A stretch of DNA of 64,000 bases from Herpetosiphon giganteus (GCF_016907925.1 NZ_JAFBCZ010000025.1:24781-88780), one strand, 5' to 3'; counted from the stretch's first letter, positions 1-6,982 are shown. A program made the numbers and translations. Notes: generated by a model from the sequence alone, not told the origin.

Positions 1-198
1 AAAAACAAGCGTTGGGCCGAAATAACCGATGCGCTGGCCCTGCGCGGGAACGCTGACGATGCGTTCGTTGAAATCGCGCAGCGTTCCCGCGAACCAACAA
101 TTTTGCAGTTTGTTCAAAAAGGGCGTGAAGAGTTGGCCAAGCAACGCCAACGCCTGATCGCCCTGCGTGATACAGCCAAAGAGGAAACTAAAGAGTGA
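1..198 (+). CDS. 3' end of an unrecognised element-borne protein (partial)
   Basis: The window opens inside a reading frame that stays open from base 1 to a TGA at 196-198. The 65 visible residues are highly charged and Gln/Glu/Lys-rich, ending in KEETKE, and look helical. I do not recognise a family. The stop overlaps the GTG start of the next gene (GTGA), which is typical of translationally coupled phage or plasmid genes. It is the first visible member of the plus-strand gene train that ends at the serine recombinase. The true start and total length lie outside the window. Confidence 0.6.
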   Translation, partial: KNKRWAEITDALALRGNADDAFVEIAQRSREPTILQFVQKGREELAKQRQRLIALRDTAKEETKE

Positions 199-404
199 AC
201 TACCACATTGTAATGAACTATGGAATGGTAGAAACGCCACTCCAAATCGGTCAGTTGGATCAGGATGAGGCATTGATTATTCAGCGCCAACTTACCACCG
301 TTGCTCGATCAGTGTTCGCTGATCTTGGTGTTATTGGCTTGGATTGTTTGCCAACGTACTATGTCGAGGAGCACGCCAATGACAGCTTGGATTTACACCA
401 TTGA
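195..404 (+). CDS. Small hypothetical protein, 69 aa
   Basis: The start is a GTG overlapping the preceding stop codon (GTGA), so initiation is probably by translational coupling. The product is 69 residues, acidic toward the C-terminus (EEHANDSLDLHH), with no signal peptide, membrane segment or metal-binding motif. I recognise no family. It overlaps the following 75-aa gene by 26 bases in another frame. Such overlaps recur throughout this region and support its being real, but a short ORF like this could still be spurious. Confidence 0.5.
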   Translation: MNYHIVMNYGMVETPLQIGQLDQDEALIIQRQLTTVARSVFADLGVIGLDCLPTYYVEEHANDSLDLHH

Positions 405-606
405 TGGTGAATTTCAAGATCTCGGGGCGGCAATTGAAGCCTACCGAGAGCGGCAACGCAAGGCCGATGAAGCTGAGCGCCGTGCGGCGTTCCGTGCAGC
501 TCAATCCGATCCTGAGGTTCAGGCGTGGATTGAAATTGCCGAGCGCGAAGAAGCACTTCGCACAAACGCACGGACACAACGTCCAAACAAAAAGCCCATG
601 GCATAG
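379..606 (+). CDS. Small hypothetical protein, 75 aa, charged helical
   Basis: The frame is open from 301, but ATG at 379 is the better start because a GAGGAG-type ribosome-binding site lies about 10 bases upstream (366-371). The product begins MTAWIYTIDGEF and continues with a long Arg/Glu/Ala-rich stretch predicted to be one extended helix. No family is recognised. It overlaps the end of the 69-aa gene. It is followed by a hairpin over its stop codon (591-619) and a strong terminator at 635-674, so it probably closes one transcription unit of the element. Confidence 0.55.
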   Translation: MTAWIYTIDGEFQDLGAAIEAYRERQRKADEAERRAAFRAAQSDPEVQAWIEIAEREEALRTNARTQRPNKKPMA

Positions 607-634
607 GCCAATGGGCTTTCATGTACGGTTCACC

Positions 635-674
635 AGCACCGATTCATGGTCTAGATGAATTGGTGCTTTTGTTT
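635..674 (+). terminator. Rho-independent terminator
   Basis: A 13-bp stem (635-647 with 655-667, one G-T wobble) has a 7-base loop and is followed by TTTTGTTT. A weaker hairpin, AAAGCCCAT/ATGGGCTTT, lies just before it at 591-619 across the stop codon. Together they separate the small genes from the replication module that starts at 711. Confidence 0.75.
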
Positions 675-710
675 GGAGTTAGCAACCCCAGTATACCATG
701 GAGGCTTTGA

Positions 711-1661
711 ATGTTTCAACGTGCGACCAAATTCCGCAGCAAACTGCGGTTAGCTCTGCTCGGCGTTGCGGGGAGTGGCAAAACCTACACCGCGCTCAAT
801 ATTGCCAAACACTTAGGCAGCAATATCGCAGTGATTGATACCGAGCATGGCAGTGCCAGCAAATACGCCGATGATGTGGCGAGTTTCGATGTCGTCGAAC
901 TGACCTCATTTCACCCAAAACGATATATCGAAGCCATCAATGCCGCCAATTGGGTTAAATATGATGTCTTGATTATTGATAGTCTCTCGCATGCCTGGAA
1001 TGGCAAAGATGGCATTTTGGAGCAGGTTGATCAGGTTGGGAAACGTGGTGCCAACAAATTTACTGCGTGGGCTGATGCGACCCCGATCCATCAACAATTG
1101 ATCGATGCCATTCTTGGTTGCCGGATGCATGTGATTTGTACCATGCGGCTCAAAACCGAGTATGTCGTCGAACAAAATGAGCGCGGCAAACAAGCACCAC
1201 GGAAAGTTGGGTTGGCTCCGGTGCAGCGCGACGGTTTGGAATATGAGTTTGATGTGGTGGCCGATCTGGATGTGCACAATACGCTGATGGTCAGTAAAAC
1301 GCGCTGCCCAGCCTTGCACGGTGTGAGTATCCCCCGCGCCGGAGCCGAGATTGCCACCACCCTCCTCGAATGGCTCGATCAAGGCATTGATAAACAAGCG
1401 CTCAACGAACCTGATCCTGCCTCGATCGACCCCTTCAATGATCCATCACCCTATCCCTACAAAATCGAACGGGTACAAGCCTGTCGTGGTTGTCGGGCAT
1501 CGGTGATCTGGATTGACAATCTGCCCTACAACGCCGATGCAAATGGTCAACGCACGGAGCATCTTCATTGGGAACCCTGCCCAAAAGCCCATCTCTTTCG
1601 CAAAACCAAGCGCCTTACCGCTGCCCAACAGGCCGAACGGGATTCGGTGTTTGATAACTAA
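711..1661 (+). CDS. Phage-type RecA-fold ATPase (AAA_24/Sak4-like) with C-terminal zinc-ribbon-like tail
   Basis: This is a 316-aa cytoplasmic P-loop ATPase. A Walker A motif, GVAGSGKT, lies near residues 18-25, and a Walker B-like strand, YDVLIIDSLS, near 84-93. The arrangement resembles the single-domain RecA-like ATPases of phages (AAA_24, including Sak4 annealing-associated ATPases), which act in recombination or replication. The last ~70 residues contain CRGC followed by HLHWEPC, a likely zinc-binding cluster not expected in the minimal family. A GGAGG ribosome site sits at 701-705. It starts a run of replication genes (helix-turn-helix initiator, DnaC-like loader). The exact biochemical role is inferred from family and context. 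A general plasmid ParA-like function is less likely, given the aspartate-histidine pattern after Walker A (DTEHG). Confidence 0.75.
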   Translation: MFQRATKFRSKLRLALLGVAGSGKTYTALNIAKHLGSNIAVIDTEHGSASKYADDVASFDVVELTSFHPKRYIEAINAANWVKYDVLIIDSLSHAWNGKDGILEQVDQVGKRGANKFTAWADATPIHQQLIDAILGCRMHVICTMRLKTEYVVEQNERGKQAPRKVGLAPVQRDGLEYEFDVVADLDVHNTLMVSKTRCPALHGVSIPRAGAEIATTLLEWLDQGIDKQALNEPDPASIDPFNDPSPYPYKIERVQACRGCRASVIWIDNLPYNADANGQRTEHLHWEPCPKAHLFRKTKRLTAAQQAERDSVFDN

Positions 1662-1675
1662 CTGGTCGTTTCGCT

Positions 1676-1695
1676 GAGCGCCTTGCGGGGCGCTC
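1676..1695 (+). terminator. Short intergenic hairpin
   Basis: GAGCGCC and GGCGCTC form a 7-bp stem with a 6-base loop between the ATPase stop and the next start. Only a weak T-rich stretch (GTCTGTTT) follows, so it may attenuate or protect mRNA rather than fully terminate. Confidence 0.35.
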
Positions 1696-1714
1696 GTCTG
1701 TTTAAAGGTGTGCT

Positions 1715-2779
1715 ATGACAACCGGAAATGCATGGGTTGATGCGATTGGCCAATTGCCAATTGAAGGCAATATTGTGCCGCCAGCGTGGTTTCAACATAT
1801 TACATTCGAGAATGGAAAGCCCCATGCCTGTGCGGTGATCTTGCTTTCCGATATTGTTTATTGGTATCGTCCCACGATTCTGCGCAACGAAACCACGGGC
1901 CATGTCACAGGCAGTCGCAAAAAATTTCGCGCGGATATGCTCCAGCGCAGCTACGACAACTTTGCTGACCAATATGGGTTTACCAAAGCCCAAGTCAAAG
2001 CTGGCATTAACGCCTTGGTCGAAAAGGGGTTAATTGTGCGCGAATTTCGCTCGGAAACCGTGAACGGGCAGCGCCTAACCAATCTGCTCTATGTTGCTCC
2101 GATTGCCCATGCCATTGCCACGATTAGCACACCCCTCTGTGATTCTAATGCTATACCTCCCTCAACAGAATCGCATACCTCTCCCAATAGAATGACAGAG
2201 GTGGGTGATTCTAATGGCACACCTCCCCCAACAGAATCGCAGACAAATACAACAACTACACAGAGACTTCCCAAAGACTTCCCAACAACATCAACTCCCG
2301 TATCGCATGATGCACATGATGATGGTGTTGTCGTCGAGAAACCATCACGCCGATCACAAGTTGCGACCGAGACCTATCTTCTGCTTCGAAACCATAATCC
2401 GCCCATTGGCGCTGCTCGCGAATTTGCCCATGAGGATTATGCCCAAGTCAAGGCCTATTTAGCCCATGCCGATGCCGCAGGCTATCACCCTGCGCAGATC
2501 GTCGAGAATTTGCGCGCTGGCTTACATCGCCAGCCTGCTGCCCAACCCGCAGCTGCCGAGCCAACCCAGCCTGATGAGCCATTGGCTAAATGGCCCACTT
2601 GGTTACCTGCCGATCATGGCTTGCCGCCCGAGATGGCCCCGTGGATGAAAGAGGCTGTATGGGTTGATGAACGCGGCGAAATTGAAATCCCCAAACATAA
2701 TGATCGCTTTCGGCGGCGGTTCAGCTACTGGCTGACCCCGCTCGAATGCATGTTGCGAGGACTCTATGCAACGACTTGA
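1715..2779 (+). CDS. Winged-helix replication-initiator-like protein
   Basis: This 354-aa protein has an N-terminal ~130-residue region containing a winged-helix-like segment (FTKAQVKAGINALVEKGLIVRE). That is the layout of phage and plasmid replisome organisers. The central ~80 residues are a low-complexity Ser/Thr/Pro linker with a 22-residue repeat (DSNAIPPSTESHT and DSNGTPPPTESQT). The C-terminus is rich in Pro, Trp and Ala. The gene overlaps the following DnaC-like gene by 14 bases and so is coupled to it. Initiator plus loader is the usual pair in lambda-like or DnaD/DnaC-type replication modules. I do not recognise an exact family. The function is inferred from fold hints and synteny. 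The repeats in the DNA (2141-2245) could be an intragenic origin. Confidence 0.6.
   Translation: MTTGNAWVDAIGQLPIEGNIVPPAWFQHITFENGKPHACAVILLSDIVYWYRPTILRNETTGHVTGSRKKFRADMLQRSYDNFADQYGFTKAQVKAGINALVEKGLIVREFRSETVNGQRLTNLLYVAPIAHAIATISTPLCDSNAIPPSTESHTSPNRMTEVGDSNGTPPPTESQTNTTTTQRLPKDFPTTSTPVSHDAHDDGVVVEKPSRRSQVATETYLLLRNHNPPIGAAREFAHEDYAQVKAYLAHADAAGYHPAQIVENLRAGLHRQPAAQPAAAEPTQPDEPLAKWPTWLPADHGLPPEMAPWMKEAVWVDERGEIEIPKHNDRFRRRFSYWLTPLECMLRGLYATT
2141..2245 (+). repeat. Direct repeats (66-bp period) inside the replication gene
   Basis: GATTCTAATG followed by an ACCTCCC/CAACAGAATCGCA block occurs at 2141-2177 and again at 2207-2243. A diverged partial copy (ACCTCTCCCAATAGAATGACA) lies between them. 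Each full copy also holds a GATTCT/AGAATC inverted pair. The period is exactly 22 codons. The copies differ at only about four or five positions in 37. Confidence 0.55.
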
Positions 2780-3569
2780 TACGATTATTCAATCGTCCGT
2801 AACTCCGGCTCCCGAGATCATGCCGCCAACAGTGCCGTGGACACCAAACGACACCTGTCTGTGTTGTAAAGGGGCTGGCTATTTTGTCTACGATGTACCG
2901 ATCGAGCACCCCTTGTTTGGCAAATTGCAATCGTGCGGCTGTCTCCAACAACGCCAAGTTGATCGGCGGCGCGGCGAGCTGCACGCCAAAAGCGGCCTTG
3001 CGCCGTTTCAGGGCAAAACCTTCGCGACCTTCGATAGCCATGTTGCTGGCGTTGAACTGGCGGTTGGGGCCGCCCAAGCCTTTGCGGCCAACCCCGATGG
3101 TTTTTTAACGTTGGTTGGCAATCCAGGCTGTGGCAAAACCCACTTGGCCCAAGCGATTGGCAACGAGCTACAAACGCGTGGCTACGAAGTTGTCTGGTCA
3201 ACCGCGCCCGATGCCTTGCGCTTACTTCGTTCGACTTTTGATCAAACCAGTGCCAAGCCCAAGAATAGCTTCGATGAACAATTCGAACTCTTCCGCAAAG
3301 CCCCAATTCTGCTGCTCGATGATCTTGGGGCCGAGAATGCTACTGACTGGGGCAAAGAAACGTTGTTCCAGTTGCTCAACGAGCGCTACGAATATCAACG
3401 CCCAACCGTGATCACCAGCAACCTGCATCCCAATACCCCAGATGCGCATCGGCGTTTTGGGATGCGCTTATGTAGCCGCTTGCTCGATGCGGTGCAGGGT
3501 CATTTGGTGGTGTTGAGTGCTGCTGATTATCGGCAACGTGATCCGATGGATCGACTGGGGGCAGCCTAA
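2766..3569 (+). CDS. DnaC/IstB-like AAA+ helicase loader with N-terminal Cys cluster
   Basis: This is a 267-aa ATPase. The N-terminal ~60 residues carry CLCC and SCGC, a probable zinc-binding module. Then come Walker A GNPGCGKTH (about residue 117), Walker B ILLLDDLGAE, a sensor I-like region ending ITSN, and the arginine region RLCSRLLD. This order is that of DnaC/DnaI-type helicase loaders and IstB ATPases. There is no neighbouring transposase, so a replication loader is favoured over IstB. It starts 14 bases inside the preceding initiator-like gene, and its stop overlaps the next start (TAATG). It probably delivers the host DnaB helicase to the element's origin; that role is inferred from the family. 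Confidence 0.85.
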   Translation: MQRLDTIIQSSVTPAPEIMPPTVPWTPNDTCLCCKGAGYFVYDVPIEHPLFGKLQSCGCLQQRQVDRRRGELHAKSGLAPFQGKTFATFDSHVAGVELAVGAAQAFAANPDGFLTLVGNPGCGKTHLAQAIGNELQTRGYEVVWSTAPDALRLLRSTFDQTSAKPKNSFDEQFELFRKAPILLLDDLGAENATDWGKETLFQLLNERYEYQRPTVITSNLHPNTPDAHRRFGMRLCSRLLDAVQGHLVVLSAADYRQRDPMDRLGAA

Positions 3570-3799
3570 TGCGTCGCAAACCTGTTAGTTTTACCGCCGC
3601 GCGGCTGGTGTGGGCCGCAGTGAGTCGTCGACCACAAGCGACCGTGCGCGATCTTGCCACTGAAGTCAAACTTGGGTATAGCACCGTTGCCCAAGCGCTG
3701 TTGGTGCTGCGCGATGCTGGCTATATCGAGTTTACCCCGCAGCGCTGTGGCTGCCGCAAAATCATCATTCCCTTGTTGGCTACCGCATGCGTACATTGA
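3569..3799 (+). CDS. Small winged-helix DNA-binding protein, 76 aa
   Basis: The start codon overlaps the DnaC-like stop (TAATG). The whole protein is one helix-turn-helix domain. The segment ATVRDLATEVKLGYSTVAQ is followed by a second helix and a wing (LRDAGYIEFTP), like LexA N-terminal or MarR-type winged helices. There is no effector domain. It may be an autoregulatory or accessory DNA-binding protein of the replication module. The function beyond DNA binding is not determinable. Confidence 0.65.
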   Translation: MRRKPVSFTAARLVWAAVSRRPQATVRDLATEVKLGYSTVAQALLVLRDAGYIEFTPQRCGCRKIIIPLLATACVH

Positions 3800-3915
3800 T
3801 CAATCTGGTTGGTACACGGCTCGAGATTCAGGCGCAGCTGCACAATGGGAATCATGATGCAGCCCGCAACCTGATCACCAATCGCATGATTTCACCGTGG
3901 TTGTTGGCCAAGTGA
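3787..3915 (+). CDS. Very small hypothetical protein, 42 aa
   Basis: An ATG at 3787 opens a 42-codon frame that overlaps the end of the helix-turn-helix gene by 13 bases and stops at 3913-3915. The peptide starts MRTLINLVGTRLEIQAQLH, which would form an amphipathic helix. The overlap fits the packing style of the element, but there is no recognisable family or strong ribosome-binding site. Confidence 0.35.
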   Translation: MRTLINLVGTRLEIQAQLHNGNHDAARNLITNRMISPWLLAK

Positions 3916-4054
3916 CTGACTCCAGCCGAGCAGGCACTCCTGACTGATCAATCATCACCGCTTATGAACCATTCTGTTTCAGCAGAGTTACCCTATCAAG
4001 GAACCCAATTGATGCTCGCGATCAGGTGATCGTGTGGCCCTAGCGAGGTGTTGT

Positions 4055-4237
4055 ATGGATACACATCCTGACGAGATTGATTTGACGGCTGATCCGGCAT
4101 TCGTTGCTTGGCTCCACGCTGGAGTAGAATGGATTACCGCCAATACATGTCCTCAGTGTTCGTCACGCACCTTGCGCCAACGAGGAGAGCAAATCGAATG
4201 CTGTACCTGTTTGCACCAGTGGACGGTCACTGGATAG
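4055..4237 (+). CDS. Small zinc-ribbon protein, 60 aa
   Basis: ATG 4055 is chosen over the upstream GTG at 4034 because AGCGAGG at 4042-4048 is a good ribosome site. The protein is acidic at the N-terminus, then shows CPQC (about residue 35) and CCTC near residue 53. This CxxC-CxxC pattern is a zinc ribbon. Such mini zinc-ribbon proteins are common in phage and plasmid early regions and may bind nucleic acid or protein partners. No specific function can be assigned. The 139 bases before it (3916-4054) hold nothing I can support. Confidence 0.5.
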   Translation: MDTHPDEIDLTADPAFVAWLHAGVEWITANTCPQCSSRTLRQRGEQIECCTCLHQWTVTG

Positions 4238-4254
4238 TTAAGAAGGATCGACTC

Positions 4255-4797
4255 ATGGATTTTCGTAGCTATTATCAAGCCGCCAAGCGCACCATGAATA
4301 GCACGCTCAGTCGCGAGATGCAACTGTGTACGGCAGCGCTCGGCATCTGCGGCGAAGTAGGTGAAGCGATTGCGGCTATTAATAGCAGTATCGATGCGCC
4401 TAATCGGACGGTGATCAATGAGCTTGGTGATGTGTGCTGGTATATCACGTGGTGCATGGATTTATTTGCAATCGATATGCTGCATGCGCTTGTACCAATT
4501 CCGCAAGAGGATGTGGAGGTGTATGGGTTGGCGGCCCAGCTCGCTGATATCGTCAAGAAAATCGCCTGTCACCAGCACCCCATCACTGCTACCCACAAAT
4601 CCACAATTGTCGATATTCTGAGCCGCTTGCACGCATGGATTGGTGAAGCTGCCACGTGGGAGCAGGCCAGTATTTATGATGTGTACACGGCCAACATCGA
4701 CAAACTGAACCAGCGGTTTTCAACTGACCAAGGCTTTAACAGTGCAGAAAGTATCAGCCGCGTTGATACGGTCGCGATCGAGAGGCTGACCTCGTGA
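4255..4797 (+). CDS. MazG-like nucleotide pyrophosphohydrolase
   Basis: ATG 4255 is preceded by AGAAGGA at 4241-4247, so the upstream extension of this frame is not used. The 180-aa product has the all-alpha NTP pyrophosphohydrolase pattern. GEVGEA (about residue 28) and ELGDVCWY (about residue 51) supply the acidic residues that bind magnesium in MazG and related enzymes. These enzymes hydrolyse non-canonical or excess (d)NTPs and are frequent in phages, where they shape nucleotide pools or (p)ppGpp signalling. The C-terminal half is helical with no known motif. Its stop overlaps the following GTG start. Substrate specificity cannot be read from the sequence. Confidence 0.7.
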   Translation: MDFRSYYQAAKRTMNSTLSREMQLCTAALGICGEVGEAIAAINSSIDAPNRTVINELGDVCWYITWCMDLFAIDMLHALVPIPQEDVEVYGLAAQLADIVKKIACHQHPITATHKSTIVDILSRLHAWIGEAATWEQASIYDVYTANIDKLNQRFSTDQGFNSAESISRVDTVAIERLTS

Positions 4798-4982
4798 GTG
4801 TCCAAGTGCAAATTCAACCCACACTGCCCACCGAGGCAGTTTTTTTTATTGAAATTGAGCCAGCCGACCCTGGCACCGACCATAGCTTGATCCATACGTT
4901 GATCGATATTCTTGCGAACTTGTGTACTATAGAGGACACAGGAGGAAAGCAGCATGCGAATAGCGATCTATCGGCGTATTAG
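4794..4982 (+). CDS. Small hypothetical protein upstream of the recombinase, 62 aa
   Basis: A GTG start overlaps the MazG-like stop (GTGA). The 62-residue acidic product begins MSVQVQIQPTLPTEAVFF. Its last 29 bases overlap the recombinase start region in another frame, so it may couple recombinase translation. No family is recognised. Confidence 0.45.
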   Translation: MSVQVQIQPTLPTEAVFFIEIEPADPGTDHSLIHTLIDILANLCTIEDTGGKQHANSDLSAY

Positions 4983-6483
4983 CACGGAGGAACAATCGGA
5001 TTTTTCGCTCTCGGCCCAAGAAGCGAAATGTTTAGTCTACATCGACGAGCAACAGTGGACGCATGTCAAAACCTACACCGATGAAGGGGTGAGTGGTGCG
5101 AAGGAATCACGGCCCGCGCTTGACCAGCTTCGCCACGATGCCAAACTCAAGCGCTTTGATGTGATTCTCGTCCACGACCTGAGTCGTTTGGCCCGTGGGA
5201 TGCGAATTCAAGAAAACATCTTGCATGAATTTATGAATCTCCGCGTGCGCTTGATTGCCTTGAAAGATGGCTTTGATAGCGCCAATCCCCAATCGATGCT
5301 CATGGCGCAGTTCATGGGTATTATCAATCAACAATATCGGGACAACCTACGCTGGCATACCCAGAAGGGCTTGCAAGAAAAAGCCGCCCGTGGGCACTGG
5401 GTTGGCACGGTTCCATGGGGCTATCGGGCACTCGATAAAAACACCATCGCCCCTGATGACAACGCCCAATATATTCGCCAAATTTTCACCTTGTATGCGA
5501 CTGGTCAATATTCGCTCAGCGCCCTCGCCGATCACATCAATGAACTCCAAACTCGCCATTGCACCCGTGATTTTATTCGGGCAGTGCTGAGCAGTCGCGC
5601 CTATTTGGGCTATGTGCATTGTGGAAAGGAGTATCAAGGCAATCACGAGCCACTGGTGACCGAGGATGTGTGGCAAGCATGCCAAGCAATTCGCAATGAG
5701 CGCAGCGGTGAACGTCGGATCATGCAGAAGCCCAAGGCCACCATTAAAGGCTTAATCATGTCGATTATCTCTTGCGAGCGCTGCGGAGCCGCGATGTGGC
5801 AGCACGTGAATAGTAATATGGGCAAAGCAACGCCCATTTATTACTACCGCTGTAGTGGCAATAGCCGTCGCACCTGTAATGCCCCACTTTCGCGCATGAC
5901 CAAAGTCGATCAAATGGTATTGGATATGCTTGCCAGTTTCATGCTCGACGACAACCAAATTCAACGAGTTATGGAAGGCTTGCGCCAGCGCCATCCCACG
6001 CCGCAGCCAGCAATTGATCACGCGAATATTCAAGCGCGGATTGATCGACTTACGCTGGCATGGTCGCATGGCAATTTGTCTGATGCGGTCTATAACCGGG
6101 AAGTGGCCAAGCTCAAAGCACGCTTCGACGAGCAGCCAAAACAACCGCAGCAAATCGATATTGCGAAAGCAGCAGCGTATTTGCGCAATGTTCCCATGTT
6201 GTTGAATGCAGTTGGATTACAAGAGCAACGAAGAATTGTGCAGGAATTACTAGTGAAAGTGGTGGTTCGTGAGGGATTAGTGGTTCGTATAAAGCCAACA
6301 GCGGCGTTTGCGCCGCTGTTTCCCCAACAATTTGATGTTGTATTTGGAGCGGGAGACGAGACTCGAACTCGCAACCATCTGCTTGGAAGGCAGATGCGCT
6401 ACCATTGCGCTACTCCCGCATCGGTTGTGCTAGCGCCAATAATGCCCGAAGTTAGCGAATTTGTCAAGTCTGACGAATGCTAA
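4954..6483 (+). CDS. Large serine recombinase (integrase) of the element, fused in frame to host DNA
   Basis: An AGGAGG ribosome site lies 7 bases before ATG. The N-terminal resolvase domain starts MRIAIYRRIST with the catalytic serine near residue 10 and continues to about residue 150 (VILVHDLSRLARG). A recombinase domain spans about 170-265. A zinc ribbon (CERCGAAMW ... YYRCSG ... TCNAPLSR) covers about 270-315, followed by a probable coiled coil at 335-400. These enzymes integrate and excise phages and conjugative elements at att sites. From codon ~464 the frame reads antisense through the tRNA-Gly gene (DETRTRNHLLGRQ) and on to a stop at 6481, beyond the tRNA promoter. The last ~45 residues therefore derive from host sequence, and the native C-terminus in the excised form is likely different. 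It is the last gene of the element. Confidence 0.92.
   Translation: MRIAIYRRISTEEQSDFSLSAQEAKCLVYIDEQQWTHVKTYTDEGVSGAKESRPALDQLRHDAKLKRFDVILVHDLSRLARGMRIQENILHEFMNLRVRLIALKDGFDSANPQSMLMAQFMGIINQQYRDNLRWHTQKGLQEKAARGHWVGTVPWGYRALDKNTIAPDDNAQYIRQIFTLYATGQYSLSALADHINELQTRHCTRDFIRAVLSSRAYLGYVHCGKEYQGNHEPLVTEDVWQACQAIRNERSGERRIMQKPKATIKGLIMSIISCERCGAAMWQHVNSNMGKATPIYYYRCSGNSRRTCNAPLSRMTKVDQMVLDMLASFMLDDNQIQRVMEGLRQRHPTPQPAIDHANIQARIDRLTLAWSHGNLSDAVYNREVAKLKARFDEQPKQPQQIDIAKAAAYLRNVPMLLNAVGLQEQRRIVQELLVKVVVREGLVVRIKPTAAFAPLFPQQFDVVFGAGDETRTRNHLLGRQMRYHCATPASVVLAPIMPEVSEFVKSDEC
6297..6320. terminator. Hairpin between recombinase core and tRNA-Gly
   Basis: AACAGCGGCG and CGCCGCTGTT form a perfect 10-bp stem with a 4-base loop. 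On the minus strand it lies about 25 bases past the tRNA 3' end and is followed by GGCTTTAT, so it can terminate tRNA transcription. On the plus strand only TTT follows. It falls within the recombinase frame. Confidence 0.55.
6345..6419 (-). tRNA. tRNA-Gly (anticodon TCC)
   Basis: The reverse complement folds as a full cloverleaf. The acceptor GCGGGAG/CTCCCGC pairs 7 bp. The D arm is GCGC/GCGC, the anticodon arm TCTGC/GCAGA with loop CTTCCAA, and the T arm GCGAG/CTCGT with TTCGAGT. Discriminator T and an encoded CCA end the gene at 6345. The anticodon TCC is at plus positions 6385-6387 and decodes GGA/GGG. The gene is intact although it lies at the junction with an integrated element. It is antisense to the recombinase frame. 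Confidence 0.95.
6439..6467 (-). promoter_or_regulatory. Sigma70-type promoter of tRNA-Gly
   Basis: On the minus strand TTGACA (plus 6462-6467) is separated by exactly 17 bases from CATTAT (plus 6439-6444). This places the start site near 6432, about 13 bases before the tRNA. It lies inside the 3' tail of the recombinase frame, showing that the tail is host DNA. Confidence 0.65.
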
Positions 6484-6497
6484 AGTCTGATTGGAGT

Positions 6498-6522
6498 AGC
6501 CCTTCAGGTTTAATGAAGGGCT
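6498..6522. terminator. Convergent hairpin
   Basis: AGCCCTTCA and TGAAGGGCT form a 9-bp stem with a 7-base loop between the recombinase stop and the stop of the minus-strand lipoprotein gene. T-runs are weak on both sides. It is a likely bidirectional terminator or mRNA 3' end. Confidence 0.5.
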
Positions 6523-6534
6523 AGTTGCTTGGGG

Positions 6535-6933
6535 TTATTCTGGCACGTTAAAATCAAAATTGGCTTGATATTCTTTGCCCGCAAATTCGGCAAAGACGCT
6601 GACTGACCACGCCCCGCTCATGGTGTAGATGCCTTGGGCGCGATAATTGCCGTTGCCCTCGCCTTTGGCTAGCGGTTTGTTCTGGCCCATCGGCATCGAC
6701 GGCATATCAATATCCAAATAGACATCAGCATTATCAACGGGCTGGCCATCTTGGCTGACATTAATTACCCAAGTTTGGTCTGTATTTGGCTTTAGCGGGC
6801 TTTCCGACGTGAGTTTGAGCGTCACGCCATCAACGGTTTTTTCGACCGGAGCCGGTACTTGCGCCCCATCATTGCCGCCACATGCAACCAAACTCGTCAA
6901 TACCAATAAGCAGATTAAAAGTTGTTTTAACAC
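6535..6933 (-). CDS. YtkA/FixH-like lipoprotein
   Basis: A GTG at 6933 is preceded by GAGGAG with 6 bases of spacing, and it gives a clean lipoprotein signal peptide ending in a lipobox (TSLVAC), so it is preferred to the longer ATG frame. The mature ~110 residues form a small beta-sandwich. The pattern is VNVSQDGQPVDNADVYLDI-like strands, then MPSMPMGQ, then a GNYRAQGIYTMSGAWSV segment typical of YtkA-like/FixH domains. These are extracytoplasmic proteins often linked to copper handling or cytochrome oxidase maturation. The protein would be anchored outside the membrane. The Met-rich MPSMPMG is compatible with copper binding, but that is inference. The next gene upstream on the same strand is a small membrane protein, with 49 bases between. 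Confidence 0.7.
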   Translation of the reverse strand: MLKQLLICLLVLTSLVACGGNDGAQVPAPVEKTVDGVTLKLTSESPLKPNTDQTWVINVSQDGQPVDNADVYLDIDMPSMPMGQNKPLAKGEGNGNYRAQGIYTMSGAWSVSVFAEFAGKEYQANFDFNVPE

Positions 6934-6982
6934 AAGATACTCCTCAAAAATAGCATTATTCAGCAATTTAATTGGTATGCGC

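Noticed and set aside
906..1397. 163-aa minus-strand frame
   Set aside because: It is a shadow of the P-loop ATPase gene; no ribosome site or recognisable motif.
2766..3569. IstB-type transposition ATPase
   Set aside because: The ATPase motifs fit IstB as well as DnaC, but there is no IstA-like transposase and the upstream partner is an initiator-like protein, so a helicase loader is favoured.
6345..6483. Genuine conserved C-terminal domain of the recombinase
   Set aside because: The residues DETRTRNHLLGRQ and those that follow are the antisense translation of tRNA-Gly and its promoter, not a protein domain.
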